DNA of 64,000 bases, from the NCBI GenBank assembly GCA_032718865.1, contig JALUTQ010000001.1, positions 1,054,001-1,118,000 of the forward strand. The letters are read 5' to 3'. This stretch comes from Tilletia caries. Lineage: Eukaryota; Basidiomycota; Exobasidiomycetes; Tilletiales; Tilletiaceae. Positions 33,780 to 48,638 of this stretch are shown here, one piece after another (position 1 is the first letter of the stretch; the number at the start of each line of letters is the position of its first letter). The notes beneath the pieces were generated by a model. It did not search any database and was not told where the DNA came from. It saw only the letters and a program-made list of their open reading frames with translations. The position numbers and the translations under genes were made by a program.

Positions 33780-34013
33780 TCAATGCCCCTTCAAAATCGT
33801 GCCCTGATTGGCCAACTGCCGATGCGCGTCCTCCCGGATCTTATCAAGATTCGAAGGATGCGTCAGCATGTCGACGGCCAGATACACCCCGAACGCAGCG
33901 GCGCCCAGTCCGAGGCCGGGGAACATGTTCCGGATGTAGAACCGGTTGGTGAAGAGCGGGTGCTTGCGCCAGGCTTCGCGCGCGGCCCAGGGATCGCGGT
34001 AGCCGGAGGGCAT
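33780..34013 (-). CDS. NADH:ubiquinone oxidoreductase B12-like subunit (NDUFB3 family)
   Basis: 77-residue accessory subunit of the membrane arm of mitochondrial complex I. Start ATG 34011-34013. Family pattern: DPWAAREAWRKHPLFTNRF followed by one membrane segment (FPGLGLGAAAFGVYLAVDML) and a short charged matrix or intermembrane tail. A 5' UTR intron is likely between about 34072 and 34145 (GTGAGT and CCCACAG on the minus strand). The gene's upstream side, now occupied by transposons, once probably faced ATP17. Other one-pass complex I subunits of similar size cannot be fully excluded. Confidence 0.72.
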   Translation of the reverse strand: MPSGYRDPWAAREAWRKHPLFTNRFYIRNMFPGLGLGAAAFGVYLAVDMLTHPSNLDKIREDAHRQLANQGTILKGH

Positions 34014-34211
34014 TGTGCTTTGTGTTTTGTGTTGTGGTTGGGTAGTTTGTGGGTGTATGCGCAGGAGCTGTGGGTGGGGCAGAAGGGAATTAGATTCTGA
34101 GGAACTTGGGGCAAAAACTGGCCGCTTGAGCGAGGAAGGTACTCACCCTTGGCGATGTGGCGGTCCTCTGCGCTGCGAAGGGCTTGAGAGTATGTACGAG
34201 ACCGAGAAAGA

Positions 34212-36512
34212 GTGATTCGCCTCGACGTCGGTGATGGCCATCGCATGCAAGCCCAATCGAGGAAGGTGAGGTCGAGTCCAGACCCTCGTGACTGTCAACT
34301 CTGGAGTCTCACCAAAGAAGTTCTCATATTTGAGACCTCATTGTTCAGGTCATGCACGCTGGTTGAGACCCCATCCGAAGCTCGCCGGCCTTGTCCTCCT
34401 TTGCCGCGTGGGGAAGTGCCGGAGGGTCTGGAGGATTGGGGTGTGGGGGAATTGGTTAATGTGAACGATGGTGAGCTGCACGACGAGTTCTCTGACGACG
34501 CCATACGGAAGGCGATCAGGCGTTACCCGAAGCACAAAACCGGCGGAGAAGACGGAGACCACGCCGTGCTGCTCGCCGCATTGACTCCCTCAAGCACTAG
34601 CGATGCGGCCGATGCGGCCTCCTTCCCTCTCCCTCAGCACCTCTCTCGTTTGCTCCGGCTCGTGGCCGCCTGCGAGGTCATTCCGGCACGCTGGGGCCGC
34701 TGCCTGGTGCATCTGCTGCCAAAACGCAAAGAAGGAGATCCCACAGCGGAAACGAGCCGGCCAATAGGGATGCTGCCGATGTTTCGCCGCATCTTCGAGT
34801 CAATTCTGGTCCGCCGCCTGAGCCCCGATCACGACTGGTCTCAGCTGCACCCTGGCCAGGCCGGCTTCCGACGTGGCTGGTCGTGCGCCTCGGCGCAGAT
34901 GTACAACCACGAATCAGCCCACACCCGTCGAAACATCGCTGTCTTTCTCGATTTCGCCAATGCCTTCCCGTCAGTCACTGCCAGTCTCGTCGCCTTTGTC
35001 CTTGAGACTCGGGGTGCGCCGCAGTCTACGCAACGGCTGGTCTGGTCCCTTCTCACTCGCGCAGCGGCTGCGGTGCTCGTCGTCAACGGCAGACGCTGCA
35101 GGGAGCTGGCGTTTCAGCGAGGCCTTACCCAGGGTGCCATCTGCTCGCCCGCGCTCTTCAATCTCATCATCGACGAGCTCGTCCGCCTGCTCAACGGCCG
35201 CGCTGGGCCCGCGCACCTGCGCGCTATTTTCTTTGCGGACGATGGCAGCCTACTGGCCTCCTCAGTGGCGGAGGCGCAGGAGCTTCTGAACTTGGCCAAG
35301 GCCTGGGCGGATGAACGTGGATTTCGGTTCAACGTGGGTAAATGCGGTGTGGTTGCGCGGCGTAGGGTGACTCTCTGTCTTGGTCCCGAGCCTATTCCAC
35401 AGGTCGACTCGTACAAATACCTCGGTATTCCCCGCACTGCCGACGGGCTGGACTGCGTCGCGTGGCTCACGCGAGTCACCACGAGCATGAACAACACCCT
35501 CCGTTTGCTCTGTGCGGTCGGCGGTGCGTGGTCCAGCATGGTCCGCCTCCGGCTGTACCAAAGTGTGTGCCGCTCCCTGTCGGATTTTGGTGCTGGCATT
35601 GCGGCTCTCACTCTGGCATCCCTGGCACCTCACGAGAAGGCATCTATGCAATCGGCCTTCGAAGCAGCTGAGGAGCATCACCGCGCGGCGGTAAAATGGA
35701 TCTGTGGCTCGGGAACACATCATGGGGTTGGCGAATCGATGACTTCTCTTCTGCCTCCTCAATACAGGTTTCCCCTTCTCGCTGCCTCCCTGCTGCACCA
35801 GCTGCATACCTCGTCCAGCTGCAATCCCACGCGCTTTCTCCTTCTCTGCCCACAGCTTCCGTCTTCGTCCCTCCTTCAGCAAGCTCGCACGCACACGCGC
35901 TACGCAGAGTACTGCACAGCAGCTGCGGAGCGCGCGCGCGTACAGCCCCTGGCTGCTCCTCTCTCGGTCCACGCGTGGATGGCGTCAATGCGGCGCAATT
36001 ACATCTACTCGCACACGGGCCGTTTAGGCATGGTCATTGGGTCCCATCAACGTAGCCGCGGAGGCGCAGACCGCGTTCTGTCGGTGTCTGAACCCGCCTC
36101 GCGGAGATTGGCTGTTGCGTGGCGAATCGGTGTCTTTGGCCTTGGTCGGCGGTGCCCATGCAAGCCCTCCCCACCGTATCAGCCGTTCAATCGCGGCCAC
36201 CACGACTGTCTCGCTTGGCGCATTCCCTGGCGCAACGACGATGGCTCGATGTCAAACGCGCAACTCGACCCTCTACTCGAGGCTGGTACCGAATATGCCA
36301 TTCGCCAACGGAGTCTGGTGGGCGTCCCGGTCGTCCTCCAAGTCTACTTCATGGATTTCCTACTAGGAAGCGACATCGACGAGTACCACACCATCGCCAT
36401 GAATGCTCTAAGCGACTGGTCTCTTGCTCTGGAACCAATGCCTAGGGCTCCCCGAGCATCTCTCTCCTCAACCACTACCGACCCCTCGCTATCCACTGCT
36501 CATTCCTCTTAG
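34212..36512 (+). mobile_element. LINE-type (non-LTR) retrotransposon reverse transcriptase, 5'-truncated
   Basis: One long open frame of 766 residues. The reverse transcriptase domain begins near DDAIRKAIRRYPKHKTGG and has RPIGMLPMFRRIFESIL, HPGQAGFRRGWSC, VFLDFANAFPSV, GLTQGAICSPALFNLIIDEL, the catalytic FADDGSLL and the NVGKC / YKYLGI thumb motifs, all typical of non-LTR enzymes. A C-terminal CxC..HHDC cluster may be the LINE zinc knuckle. No endonuclease domain lies upstream: the first about 75 codons have no homology and the copy looks 5'-truncated at about 34.2 kb. No clear poly(A) or target-site duplication was found; the 3' side is cut by an LTR element at 36651. The frame is undamaged, so it inserted fairly recently. 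Confidence 0.88.
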
Positions 36513-36650
36513 TTGTGCGCTCTTCTCTACCTTGGGCTGTTGCTTTCCCTATTACTATGCCTCATACGAAGCTAGTATCCCGTCCCTTCCCGCTGCAGAC
36601 TTCCTCTTTGTAACTACCACCATCAGCCACCGAATTGTGGACGAAATCTC

Positions 36651-36908
36651 AGTTGTGAGATGTGACCTTCCGTGAGGAAAGGAGACTTGCAGAGACTTCA
36701 CAACCGACCACTGCAAGAGAGAGACAGACAAGGAGGGTATCCGACGCCAAGGAGAAGTGCTGGATTGTACTTAGAGAGGACTGAAGTACAGAGGATTTGT
36801 TTGTATCAAGGAGAGGAACCAAAGCTCGCAGAGGGAAGAAGAAAGGTGCTCGGCAGACTGAGACTACTGGGAGACCCATAGACCACGCCCAGAGGCCGTC
36901 TCACAACT
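36651..36908 (-). repeat. LTR (3' LTR in element orientation)
   Basis: 258 bp, AGTTGTGAGA to TCTCACAACT; preceded by the target duplication ATCTC. The purine-rich tract abuts its inner edge. Confidence 0.9.
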
Positions 36909-39900
36909 CTCCCACCTCGAGTATCCTGTTCTCCTGATGCTTGCCGTATACACGAGTGTGGTGCCTTATCTTCTCCTGCTTATGGCCGCCGGAATCCATC
37001 TGTTGAACCGTTGCCATGCCGGGATGCGCCGGCTGGCCCTCCTATGCCGACCTGAGCACGATGTGTTGCCGGGCACAAGAGCTTCGAGGTCGGTGTTCGA
37101 GACTTCGAGTACCAATGTCGGAAGAGGATGGGGCGCTCGCGCTGTTGGTGGCTGGTGCTGATGCTGATGGAGGTGATGTTCCGCGACCGTAGCTTGCTGA
37201 TGCTGCCCTTAGGTGATAGCGGCCTCGGCGATGTCGTTCTAGCCAGTCTTGTGCCGAATTGCCGATGTTACGCAGCGCCTCGTATGCACCCTACTGCAAC
37301 CGTAACGCGTCACCGACGCCAAACAAATCTCCCACCGATCCCGTACAGCATGCTGTTGTGCACCACAAACCGCTCCGTCCCCGTACCTTCGCCGTCCACA
37401 TCCTGATCCCATCTGCGCCACTGTGCCATGCCCCGGTTCCCCGCTGCCATCCCAAGTCTCCAATCTCGCCTTCCATCTCCCACACACAGCACACTGCCCA
37501 CAGACCCAGTCACGCCCGGTTCTCCGCCAAGCAATCGAGAGCCGTGAGGTGTCCGATTGCCCTGAGGTTGGGAAGTGAGGGCGTCGCGGGTGCGCATATG
37601 CTGCTGTGTGAAATTGTCTTGCGCGAGGCTGGCAGTATGTCTGAGAGTGCTGCATCTTGCAGTCTCTCCGAGCTCGTCCGATAGGCGATTCACCACTGGC
37701 CATCTGTGTTAGACACACCGTCTCGTTGTGAACTCGAGTGAGCTGTGAAGCGTGCTCAACTCGTTGCTGGACTGGCGTAGGTGCTTGACGTGCCGTGGAC
37801 GTGGCTGTCGGACCACCCACGCCGTGTCGACCATCGATGGTGGTTGTCAGGCCAAACGTTGCGCGCCTCGCGTGTTGTGTTTGCCGCCGTCGTGTGTCCG
37901 ATTGATCGCACTACGGCCGATTACCCCACACACCGCCATGCCAACTCCGCACCCGAGGAACTCGCGCTCCCACCGTTCCAACGCACTTTGATCGCATGAC
38001 ACCGAGATGCCATCGAGCACCAGATGCCGTTCGCAAGCGCAAGCACTCGTTCCACTTTGTGCTATCCCATTGCACGATCCATACCGCGCATTGTTCCTCC
38101 ACTGACCGTTCCCTTTCCATCGCCGATGCAAACTAGCCGCCTATGCCGCTGAGCCCAGCGCCCAGCGCCCAGACTGGCAGACCGTCCCGATCCCGGATCC
38201 CAACGCGTAACTGTACCCATCTCCAATGCTCCCACCGATACGCAGATTCTGTATTGTGGGCGCCGGCTGCGCAGCAAGCTGCTGCGCCGCAAGACCCGAC
38301 AGAGGAGGAGGTGAAGCTTGATTTGCTTGACGCCCGGGACCATCGCGCTTGCTCGAGGCCAGGTCGTCACTTCGCTCCTCGCTCCCACCGATCGTGGGAG
38401 CCGCGCCTCGATGTCTTGAAGGTGTGTCTCTCGAAGCACTTGACTGATGAAGATGAACCGCAGCGACTTGGTCTGTGCCCGACGATGTGTTCTTGCTTCC
38501 TTGCTCCGCGAACCTATCGCGACCGTGCTCCGCAGTGCTCGGATACTCGTCTGGTGAGACGTAGCGGCCGGGCAACGAGGAGTCTTCGCGCCGTGCATGC
38601 GAGCCCAAAGAGAAAGAATCACCAGGGAAAAATGCTGTCGTGCCGGGTCGCTGACATTGGTGAACCGTGAACGTGATCTTGAGACTGCGTGCTGTCATGT
38701 GGTGGTGGGTTCGACCGGTGGCCGACGTGGAACCCCAACTTGGTGTTGACACTTGACTGCCAGCCGTGTACCTGTACGGCCGTATAACCGTCGACCGCGC
38801 TGCATGCTGTCTCGCTCTTCGCAAGACACAACGTCCACGCTACGATCGTCGCACCGCCAACCAAGACACACGGACCACTACGCCACACACCTCGCCGTAA
38901 TCACCTCGTTCCCGTGCCGAACCCGCAGTGAACTCCAGATCCTGATTCTGACGTCGGCTGTGTGGGCCGTTCGTGAGGGCGTGATCCTCGTTATCGTCCG
39001 TCATCGCAGAGCACGCGCTCGGGGGTAGAAAGCTGGTAGCTCCACCTCCCGCGTGCATCTGCTCGTGACGTACGATGTTCGACGAAAGAGGAAGCTGGGC
39101 ATCGTCGGAGCAGAGCTTGCGCCGAATGCCGATCGACACTTCCCCCGCCGCCCGCGAGCCTCTGCGTCCAACCGAGTGTCCCACAACGCCGCCCAACCCT
39201 TGTAGCCGTCGTGTAGCGGCATCGAAAGCCGCCGCACCGCTGCGCGCAAGGGTTGACGCCTTGACGGTCGTCGTCCGCCGCTTGATGAGATCTTGAAGTC
39301 GAGAGAGCCAGGGGATGCAGGTCCGGAAAGCCGGAACATGCTCTCGTGCGTCGTGCTTGTCACCGTGAACGAACGCAGAGCTCGTCCAGAAGACCGTGCA
39401 CCGCGCAAACTTCAGCCCAGCGACAGCTGGCCGCTGCTTCTCCAATCTCGACCGACTCCATCTCCACCAAGCCAGCCTGTTGCTCCCGCACCGGGTAGCG
39501 CAAGGCTTCCCACCCCCTCCTCCGTGTCCCACAGTGCTTCTCAGCTGACCACCGCCGCTTCCAACTCCGCCATCTTCAGCCCTGCTGACCAGGTCACGCA
39601 CGAGCCTGAAGGGAGGGGAGAGATCCACATTCCTCGAGCAACGCTCGAAGGAACGCAATCAAAGGCAAGCGTGGTGTCAGTGAGAGCTCTTGTGATGCAG
39701 GGAGTCCAGTGCGCCTGATACGCACCTGGGGGCAATGTCCCTATCCTGCCAAGCGGTACGAACCGAAGCTCGCAGGCAGGGTGTGGGGACCAGGTCTGGT
39801 CATGAACCAGACACGGTATGACTACTGAACCACCACGCCGCTCGCGTGATGGACGCCATCCCGGCACGACACATTGCCTTGTGACTTTGTGAGATCGAAT

Positions 39901-41475
39901 GAGAGAAGCCGTACCATTGTCGTGGTCGTGTGCAACTTCTCATTCCTCCACACCTCGCTTTCCCACCAAGCCTAGCAAGGCCGCTGCACTGTTCGATGAA
40001 GGCGTCGCCGCGAGGCTCGGCCTTCCAGCTGCAGAAGAAAGCGAGTGTGTTCTCGGCCAATGATGTCGTTGGGGACCATGCACGCTGCCCATACAGCGGT
40101 GCATCCCCAAGCAATGCTTTTGGTCGCCATTGCTTCCCGTCGTGTGTCGGTTCCTTCCCCGCCCGGACCAGTGGGCGTCGTGTCCGGAAGCAGAAGACTT
40201 CGAGTTGGCATGATCCTTCTCGAACCTCTCCCCTTCCCATCCGTGGTACACTTGCGTCTTACCACGGGTGCCTTGAACCATCAGTGCCAACACGCCCAGC
40301 ACAGAAGCTGTTGCTGATCTGCCGCTGGGTCCGGAGCCGCGTGTCGAAAGCCATAGCACGCGGGTTCATTACTTCCGCGTCCTGTAGCACCGACCCGCCT
40401 CAACCTCCGTCCAGCCGAGCTGCCACCGGTAGAGAGCGACTCTATCGTGGCCTTATGCCCGCTGCCCGCCTACAGGGAATGACCCTGCCGATGCGTTCTG
40501 CCGCCAAGACCACCGTTATCGAGATCTCAGCCGAGCTCAACGTCGCGTTGACGTTGCCTGCTCGCTGCCTGGAGAGAACGGAATGTGCTGACGTTCCTCT
40601 CCCGCCCGATGTTCCGCATCCCACAGTTGGTGGAAGGGACGCGTCCGACCGAGCCAACAGACTGTGCCGCAGTCTGCTCTGCCTTGTTGCTTCGAGTCCG
40701 ATGCCGTCGTCACTGGGTGACTAGACCGGTGCCGTAGCCTGGCTCTCCGAAGCTGTTCAGGTGTACCGCAACGAGGGAGTCACTCCTCGCGCCGTACCGG
40801 AGACGTGAACCGTGGTCAGCCTGCGCGTAAGCAGAGCTGCCCTTCGCCTCCGCATCAATGCGCGCGCCCATTTGGTCGCATGGGCCGCCGATCGTACGTT
40901 CCGAGCCGCTGTCTTGCGTCTGCCAACGACTGCCGCGAGTTGGCGTTAGGTCGCCGCCGACGTTGACCTTCTTGCGCTCGTCCGAGACCACGCAGCGATG
41001 CGTGCGCCTCGTATGTCGCATCATTAGGCACCGACCGAGTCGTGGCGCCAGCGCCAGTGTCCTAGCCGATATCGCCTGGCCCGATGCGACCGCAATCCTC
41101 GCCGAGCTCACCACTGAGCTGTCGGCGTCCGCACTCCGTTGAGCTTCCCCTTCCGTCCTCCGACGCCGCCGATTCCGAAGGCGCCTAGCGAACCAAGCGC
41201 GCTGTTCTTCGCGCGCGCGCCGAGCTTGATCCTCGGTGGCTGCGTCAGTAACGACGGGACCGAGTCGCGTTCCCCTGATGATGCCTTGGCTCTTGCTGGC
41301 AGTCCGAGTGCTGGACTCCGCCGGATGGAAGAACGGCCACTTGCCGGGGCTGAGCGCTGAGGCGCAGCGCGCCGCAAGCGCAGCGCAGGGGAGAAGAGGG
41401 AAGGGAACCTTGACGATGATCTTGTCCGCGTAGCTCCGTTGTCGCTCCGTGGCCAGAGTAATTGAGCTCATAACC

Positions 41476-41733
41476 AGTTGTGAGATGTGACCTTCCGTGA
41501 GGAAAGGAGACTTGCAGAGACTTCACAACCGACCACTGCAAGAGAGAGACAGACAAGGAGGGTATCCGACGCCAAGGAGAAGTGCTGGATTGTGCTTAGA
41601 GAGGACTGAAGTACAGAGGATTTGTTTGTATCAAGGAGAGGAACCAAAGCTCGCAGAGGGAAGAAGAAAGGTGCTCGGCAGACTGAGACTACTGGGAGAC
41701 CCATAGACCACGCCCAGAGGCCGTCTCACAACT
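41476..41733 (-). repeat. LTR (5' LTR in element orientation)
   Basis: 258 bp, one observed difference from its partner; followed by ATCTC. The half-tRNA primer site abuts its inner edge (41466-41475). Its outer edge lies 99 bp from the ATP17 start codon. Confidence 0.9.
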
Positions 41734-41832
41734 ATCTCAACCCCTCGCCCACCCCAGCCACGCACCCACCTCTCTCCCTCCCACCGTCATCCCGCTCACC
41801 CCGAACAGCGAAAAGACAGCAACAACGACATC

Positions 41833-42376
41833 ATGATCGGCCGTCAAATCACATCCACAGTCGCTCGCGCCGGCGCCCGCAGCGCCTCCACCTCCGCGTC
41901 CGCCTCCTCCTCCACCCTCCCCATCCCCCCCAAGATCGCGACCCCGCAGAGCGTCGGTGGGGCCGGGGGCAACTCCGCCCGGATGGAGTCCGTCGTTTCG
42001 TTCTACAAGGCGTTGCCGAAGGGCGAGGCTCCTGCCAAGCGTGGTGGTGGGATCAAGGCGCGGTTCTTTGATGGGAAGAACGCGAGTGGGGCTCCGCTTG
42101 TGGCTACTATTGGCGCGATGCTTCTGTTGGGTTACACCATTGACTACAACATGCGTGAGTGCCTCTCCTCCTCTTTGCTGCATTTCTTGCCTTGTCTCCC
42201 CCGAACTGACGAACTGAACTTCTTGCTTCGTGCGCTTCTCCGCCGTCCCCTTGCTCCGCACGTCACAGACTTGAGTACGTTGCCGTATCTCACCGCTTTC
42301 CTGATAGGTGAAAAGAAGTAGCTGACCTCCGAAATTCTCCCACATCACAGAGCACCACAAGAACGCCCACCACTAG
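41833..42376 (+). CDS. ATP17: ATP synthase subunit f, mitochondrial
   Basis: Membrane-sector (Fo) subunit of mitochondrial ATP synthase. Exon 1 41833-42154 encodes an Arg/Ser/Ala-rich mitochondrial presequence (MIGRQITSTVARAGARS), then LPIPPKIATP, VVSFYKALPKGEAPAK, KARFFDGKNASGAPL and the membrane segment VATIGAMLLLGYTIDYNM. This matches yeast Atp17 landmarks (IPPK, FYKSLPQGPAP, FDGDNASGKPL). The C-terminus requires a 6-nt micro-exon at 42269-42274 (ACTTGA, preceded by CACAG and followed by GTACGT) and a last exon 42351-42376. Together they give MHLKHHKNAHH, matching the family ending HLRHHK. The promoter is interrupted: the LTR element ends 95 bp upstream of the ATG. Confidence 0.88.
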
Positions 42377-42580
42377 ACGGAACACCGGACCCAGCACCAC
42401 ACACAACTGTCACCCGACGGCCTCCCTCGCCCACTCCCTATAGTCCAACCAAAGAGGTCACCGGGCCCAGGACCATCGAATTCTGTTCAGAGAGAAGCCT
42501 CAAAATACATCCCTCATACAAACTTCAAAATCCTGCACATTCCTTCATTGGCGAAACATGAATGTAGGATCTTGGATTTT

Positions 42581-43779
42581 TCACGTCCCCGGTTCGCCCG
42601 CTCTAAGAGCTCGGCTGAACTCCCGTAGGTTTCTTCGATTCCGGGTTTCGCATTCGTCCTGGAAGGATTCGTGCAGCTCGGCCACTTGTTTCCCTGTGAG
42701 AGAGCGGGAGGCAGGGAGGCATGAGGATCATGCAGGGATGCGGAGTGAGAGGGCGAGAGCGAGAGGCGAAAGAGAGAGTGCGAGGGAGCAGAAGCAGGTT
42801 CCGGGCACAGTGCATAGGAATACAGCAGCGAGAGAGAAGGGAGAAGTGCGAGAGTAAAGGTGAAGAGTTCGTTCGCCGGTCAGCTCCTTTGGCGATAAGA
42901 TTTTGGTGAGGGAAGCCAGGCATACGCGGGACAGGGACGGGACGCACCAGGAGATCCAGCCCATATCGTCAAACTGGGCACGACGGTATTTGGAGCAAGG
43001 ACAGTCCCGTCGAGTATCCGGGCGCAGTCCTTGATATTGACGAACCGGCCCTGCGGGATGAGTATAGGCAAAGGTCAGGACCAGAACTCCAGGAGGGATA
43101 AAGGGCCCGTCGAAAAGAGAGAAACCGGCTCACAATGACACAGTTGGCACCGATGTCGACGTAGTTGCCCACCGTCTGCGCCTCGAGCACCGTATTCGGT
43201 CCGACGGTCACATGGTCCCCGAGCTTGGTCGGGTAGTACGAGAAGATCCTGTAATACCATCAAAAAGCATAAGGGGATTAGATGTTCACACTCTTCAGAG
43301 CTCGAGGCCGTGCCTAACAAAACTCACCCTTGGTAGATCTTGTACGGCGGCCTAACCACACTGCCCTCGCCCACACTACAATACCTCCCCATCGAGATCA
43401 CAATATGCGGCGTATTCCCCGCCCCCCTCTCCGCCCTCCCACCCGCCGCCCCCTTCCCTCCCGCAACCGCTCCCGCCCCATCAACAGCAGCAGCAACAAC
43501 AGCAGCGGCGCCGACCTGTGACCGTCTCAAATCAGCCCTCAAGATCGCGCCGCCGTGGATGAGACATTTGCCACCGAGGACGATGAAGTGCGAGCCGGAG
43601 ATGATGGCTTCGCGGGCGATGATGTTCTTCGCGGAGGTTTCGATGTACCGGGATGTTGGTTTTGTTGGGGCTTGGGCTGGAGCGGGGACGGCGGCGGAGG
43701 AGGTGGAGGTGGAAGGGGGTGCGGCGCGGTTGGTGCTGCTGGAGGGAGCTTGCTGTACTGTGTCTGGTGCGGAAGTCAT
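42581..43779 (-). CDS. Dynactin subunit p25 (DCTN5 / ropy-12 type)
   Basis: Pointed-end subunit of dynactin, which links dynein to cargo and is required for early endosome movement in fungi. Exons 43328-43779, 43134-43258, 42948-43050 and 42581-42693. Start ATG 43777-43779. After a Ser/Thr/Pro/Ala leader: RYIETSAKNIIAREAIISGS, then left-handed beta-helix hexapeptide rungs (IHGGAILRADLRR, YCSVGEGSVVRPPYKIYQG, LGDHVTVGPNTVLEAQTVG, YVDIGANCVIV, CARILDGTVLAPNTVVPSLTIWAGSPG) that line up with human DCTN5. It has a charged C-terminus. A low-complexity Ala/Gly insert of about 35 residues sits between rungs 2 and 3 and is unusual for the family. Divergent from the RBM18-like gene across about 240 bp. 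Confidence 0.88.
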
Positions 43780-44018
43780 TGTTGCTGCCCTGTCTTGATG
43801 CGCGGCTCGGATGAGGTACTGCTGTATGGTATGGTAGCGATGGATGGAAGTGAGTGTTGTTCTCCCGGACCACCACTTCTTCCTCGCGGTACGGACAAGT
43901 GCGTCTCTCGAAGCAAGCGATCTCGAGCGCCTGACGTTCCTCCAGCCAACCAAAGCAGAAGGGAAGGAGACAGGCCCGCGGCTCTCCATCTCAGACAAAG
44001 GCAAGGTCCCGGTCCGAT

Positions 44019-45170
44019 ATGACCATCATGCTGAGCACGGGCTCTAGCTCTACCTCCGCCTCAGGCTCAGGCTCGAAATCGCGAACAACAACAACAGAGT
44101 CCGCCGAGCATGTCCCAGGACCCGAAAAGTCAAGTACGAGGCTTTATGTCGGCAACTTGCACCCAAGTGTAGACGAGTGCGTGTTTTTATCTCTCTCCAT
44201 TGCCCCGCGCTTAACCCGCCTCCAGGCCCTCTTGAGGGAAGGAAACCATGCTCAACCCAAATACTCCCTCCCCTTCCCCTTCTCTCCTCCTTTTTTTTTT
44301 CCTCTCGCAGATATACTCTGATCCAGGTCTTCTCCAAGTACGGCAAGATTGCCAAGCTGGACTTCCTCTTCCACAAGACGGGCCCGATGAAGGGCAAACC
44401 GCGCGGGTATGCCTTCGTAGAGTACGCCTTGAAAGAGGTACGTACCCCCAAAAACCTATGAGGATTTCCCTTCCTCCTGTTTCTACTGTCTGACCCTCGC
44501 CCCCCCCCCCCCCCATCGATATTGCCCGACGATTGGTCTTTTGTTTCCCTTGGTCCACCTCCGATCTTTCGAACACCCTTGCGGTTCTGCGCAGGAAGCC
44601 TTGCAAGCCCTCGTAGCGACGAACGACAAGATGCTCCGCGGCCGGAAAGTCTCGGTAACATTTGCCAACAAGGTACGTCTTTCTACTTTGAGATCGTTTG
44701 GCCCATTGAACACCTTTCTTACTTTCGATTCCTCCCGAACCCAGTCCGAGTACGCGGACGTAGCCCTCGGAGGCGGACAGGGCGGACTGGGTCCGCACCG
44801 ACATCGGCATAGCGACAACAAACCCACGACGCTCAGCCTGATCAAGAACGCTCAGCAACCAAAGAGGTACGTTGGGTGTGTCAGTAGCGCCGGAAAGTTT
44901 ACGTTTGTTTTCGCCCCTCTGACCTCCTCTTCACCGTTCTTTCTCAGCACGAACGCTAAGATTGCGGCGATGGAGGCTAAGTTGAAGTTGTTGAAGGAAC
45001 AGCGGAGTCAGAAACAGGCTGGTGGGGCAGCAGGAGGGGGCAGTGGTGGCGAAGCTGCGAGCGGAGAGGACCGAATACTGCCCTTACCGCCCGCCAGCGC
45101 GGGTCTGCCGTCCAAGCCGGCATCGGCATCGGCGTCGAAACCCGCCCATCGTAGCAATCCTACAAGATAG
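44019..45170 (+). CDS. RBM18-like RNA-binding protein
   Basis: Single-RRM protein. Exons 44019-44176, 44311-44437, 44595-44672, 44745-44866 and 44948-45170 join in frame. RNP2 is RLYVGNL, RNP1 is RGYAFVEY. Between them IQVFSKYGKIAKLDFLFHKTGPMKGKP parallels human RBM18 ([23 protein letters not shown]), and after the RRM the helix TNAKIAAMEAKLKLLKE matches its conserved C-terminal helix. The rest is a Gly/Ala/Ser-rich tail. Role in RNA metabolism is known only in outline for this family. Two ATGs (44019 and 44028) are both possible. A C-run (about 44501-44513) lies inside intron 2. Confidence 0.82.
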
Positions 45171-45480
45171 AAGGTGGGACGCAGCAAAGCCATTCATTCT
45201 CTGGGTTTCCCTTGAAACGCCCCTGTACTGTATTCCATCATCCATATTTGCACTGTCTGCACGTCATCAAGTTATTTTCTGCGTATGAGGGATGCTGTAT
45301 CATAACGCTGTATTCTGGGGTGGGAGTCGACAAAACTGGTAGGCAGATGCTGAGAGAGAGAGAGAGATTTGTAGACGACCTTGTAAAGTGACCGAAAGCT
45401 AGGGGACTGGGAGAAATTCTGTATCGTAAAAGGGTTGGCTGATCGTCGTGACTAGGAAACAATGGCATTCATTTGGTGCG

Positions 45481-48638
<3,158 letters not shown>

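Larger units (their letters stand above)
36651..41733 (-). mobile_element. Non-autonomous LTR retrotransposon (LARD-like, copia-type ends)
   Basis: Two 258-bp direct repeats, 36651-36908 and 41476-41733, appear to differ by a single base (A/G near 36769 and 41594). Each begins AGTTGTGAGA and ends TCTCACAACT, perfect inverted repeats. The element is flanked by a 5-bp target duplication ATCTC (36646-36650 and 41734-41738). Orientation is read from priming signals. Next to the 41476 LTR on the minus strand is GGTTATGAGC, complementary to the anticodon loop of initiator tRNA-Met as used by copia-type half-tRNA priming. Beside the other LTR is a purine tract GAGGTGGGAG. The 4.57-kb interior has no gag, protease, integrase, reverse transcriptase or RNase H motif in any frame, so it would depend on another element. 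Near-identical LTRs mean a young insertion. Confidence 0.85.

Noticed and set aside
34212..34440. First about 75 codons of the LINE frame as an endonuclease remnant
   Set aside because: No APE-type or restriction-like endonuclease motif; composition differs from the reverse transcriptase part, so it is probably flank read through.
36909..41475. Frames of 200-270 codons inside the LTR element
   Set aside because: Arg/Ser/Pro-rich GC-driven frames on both strands with no gag, protease, integrase or reverse transcriptase motif.
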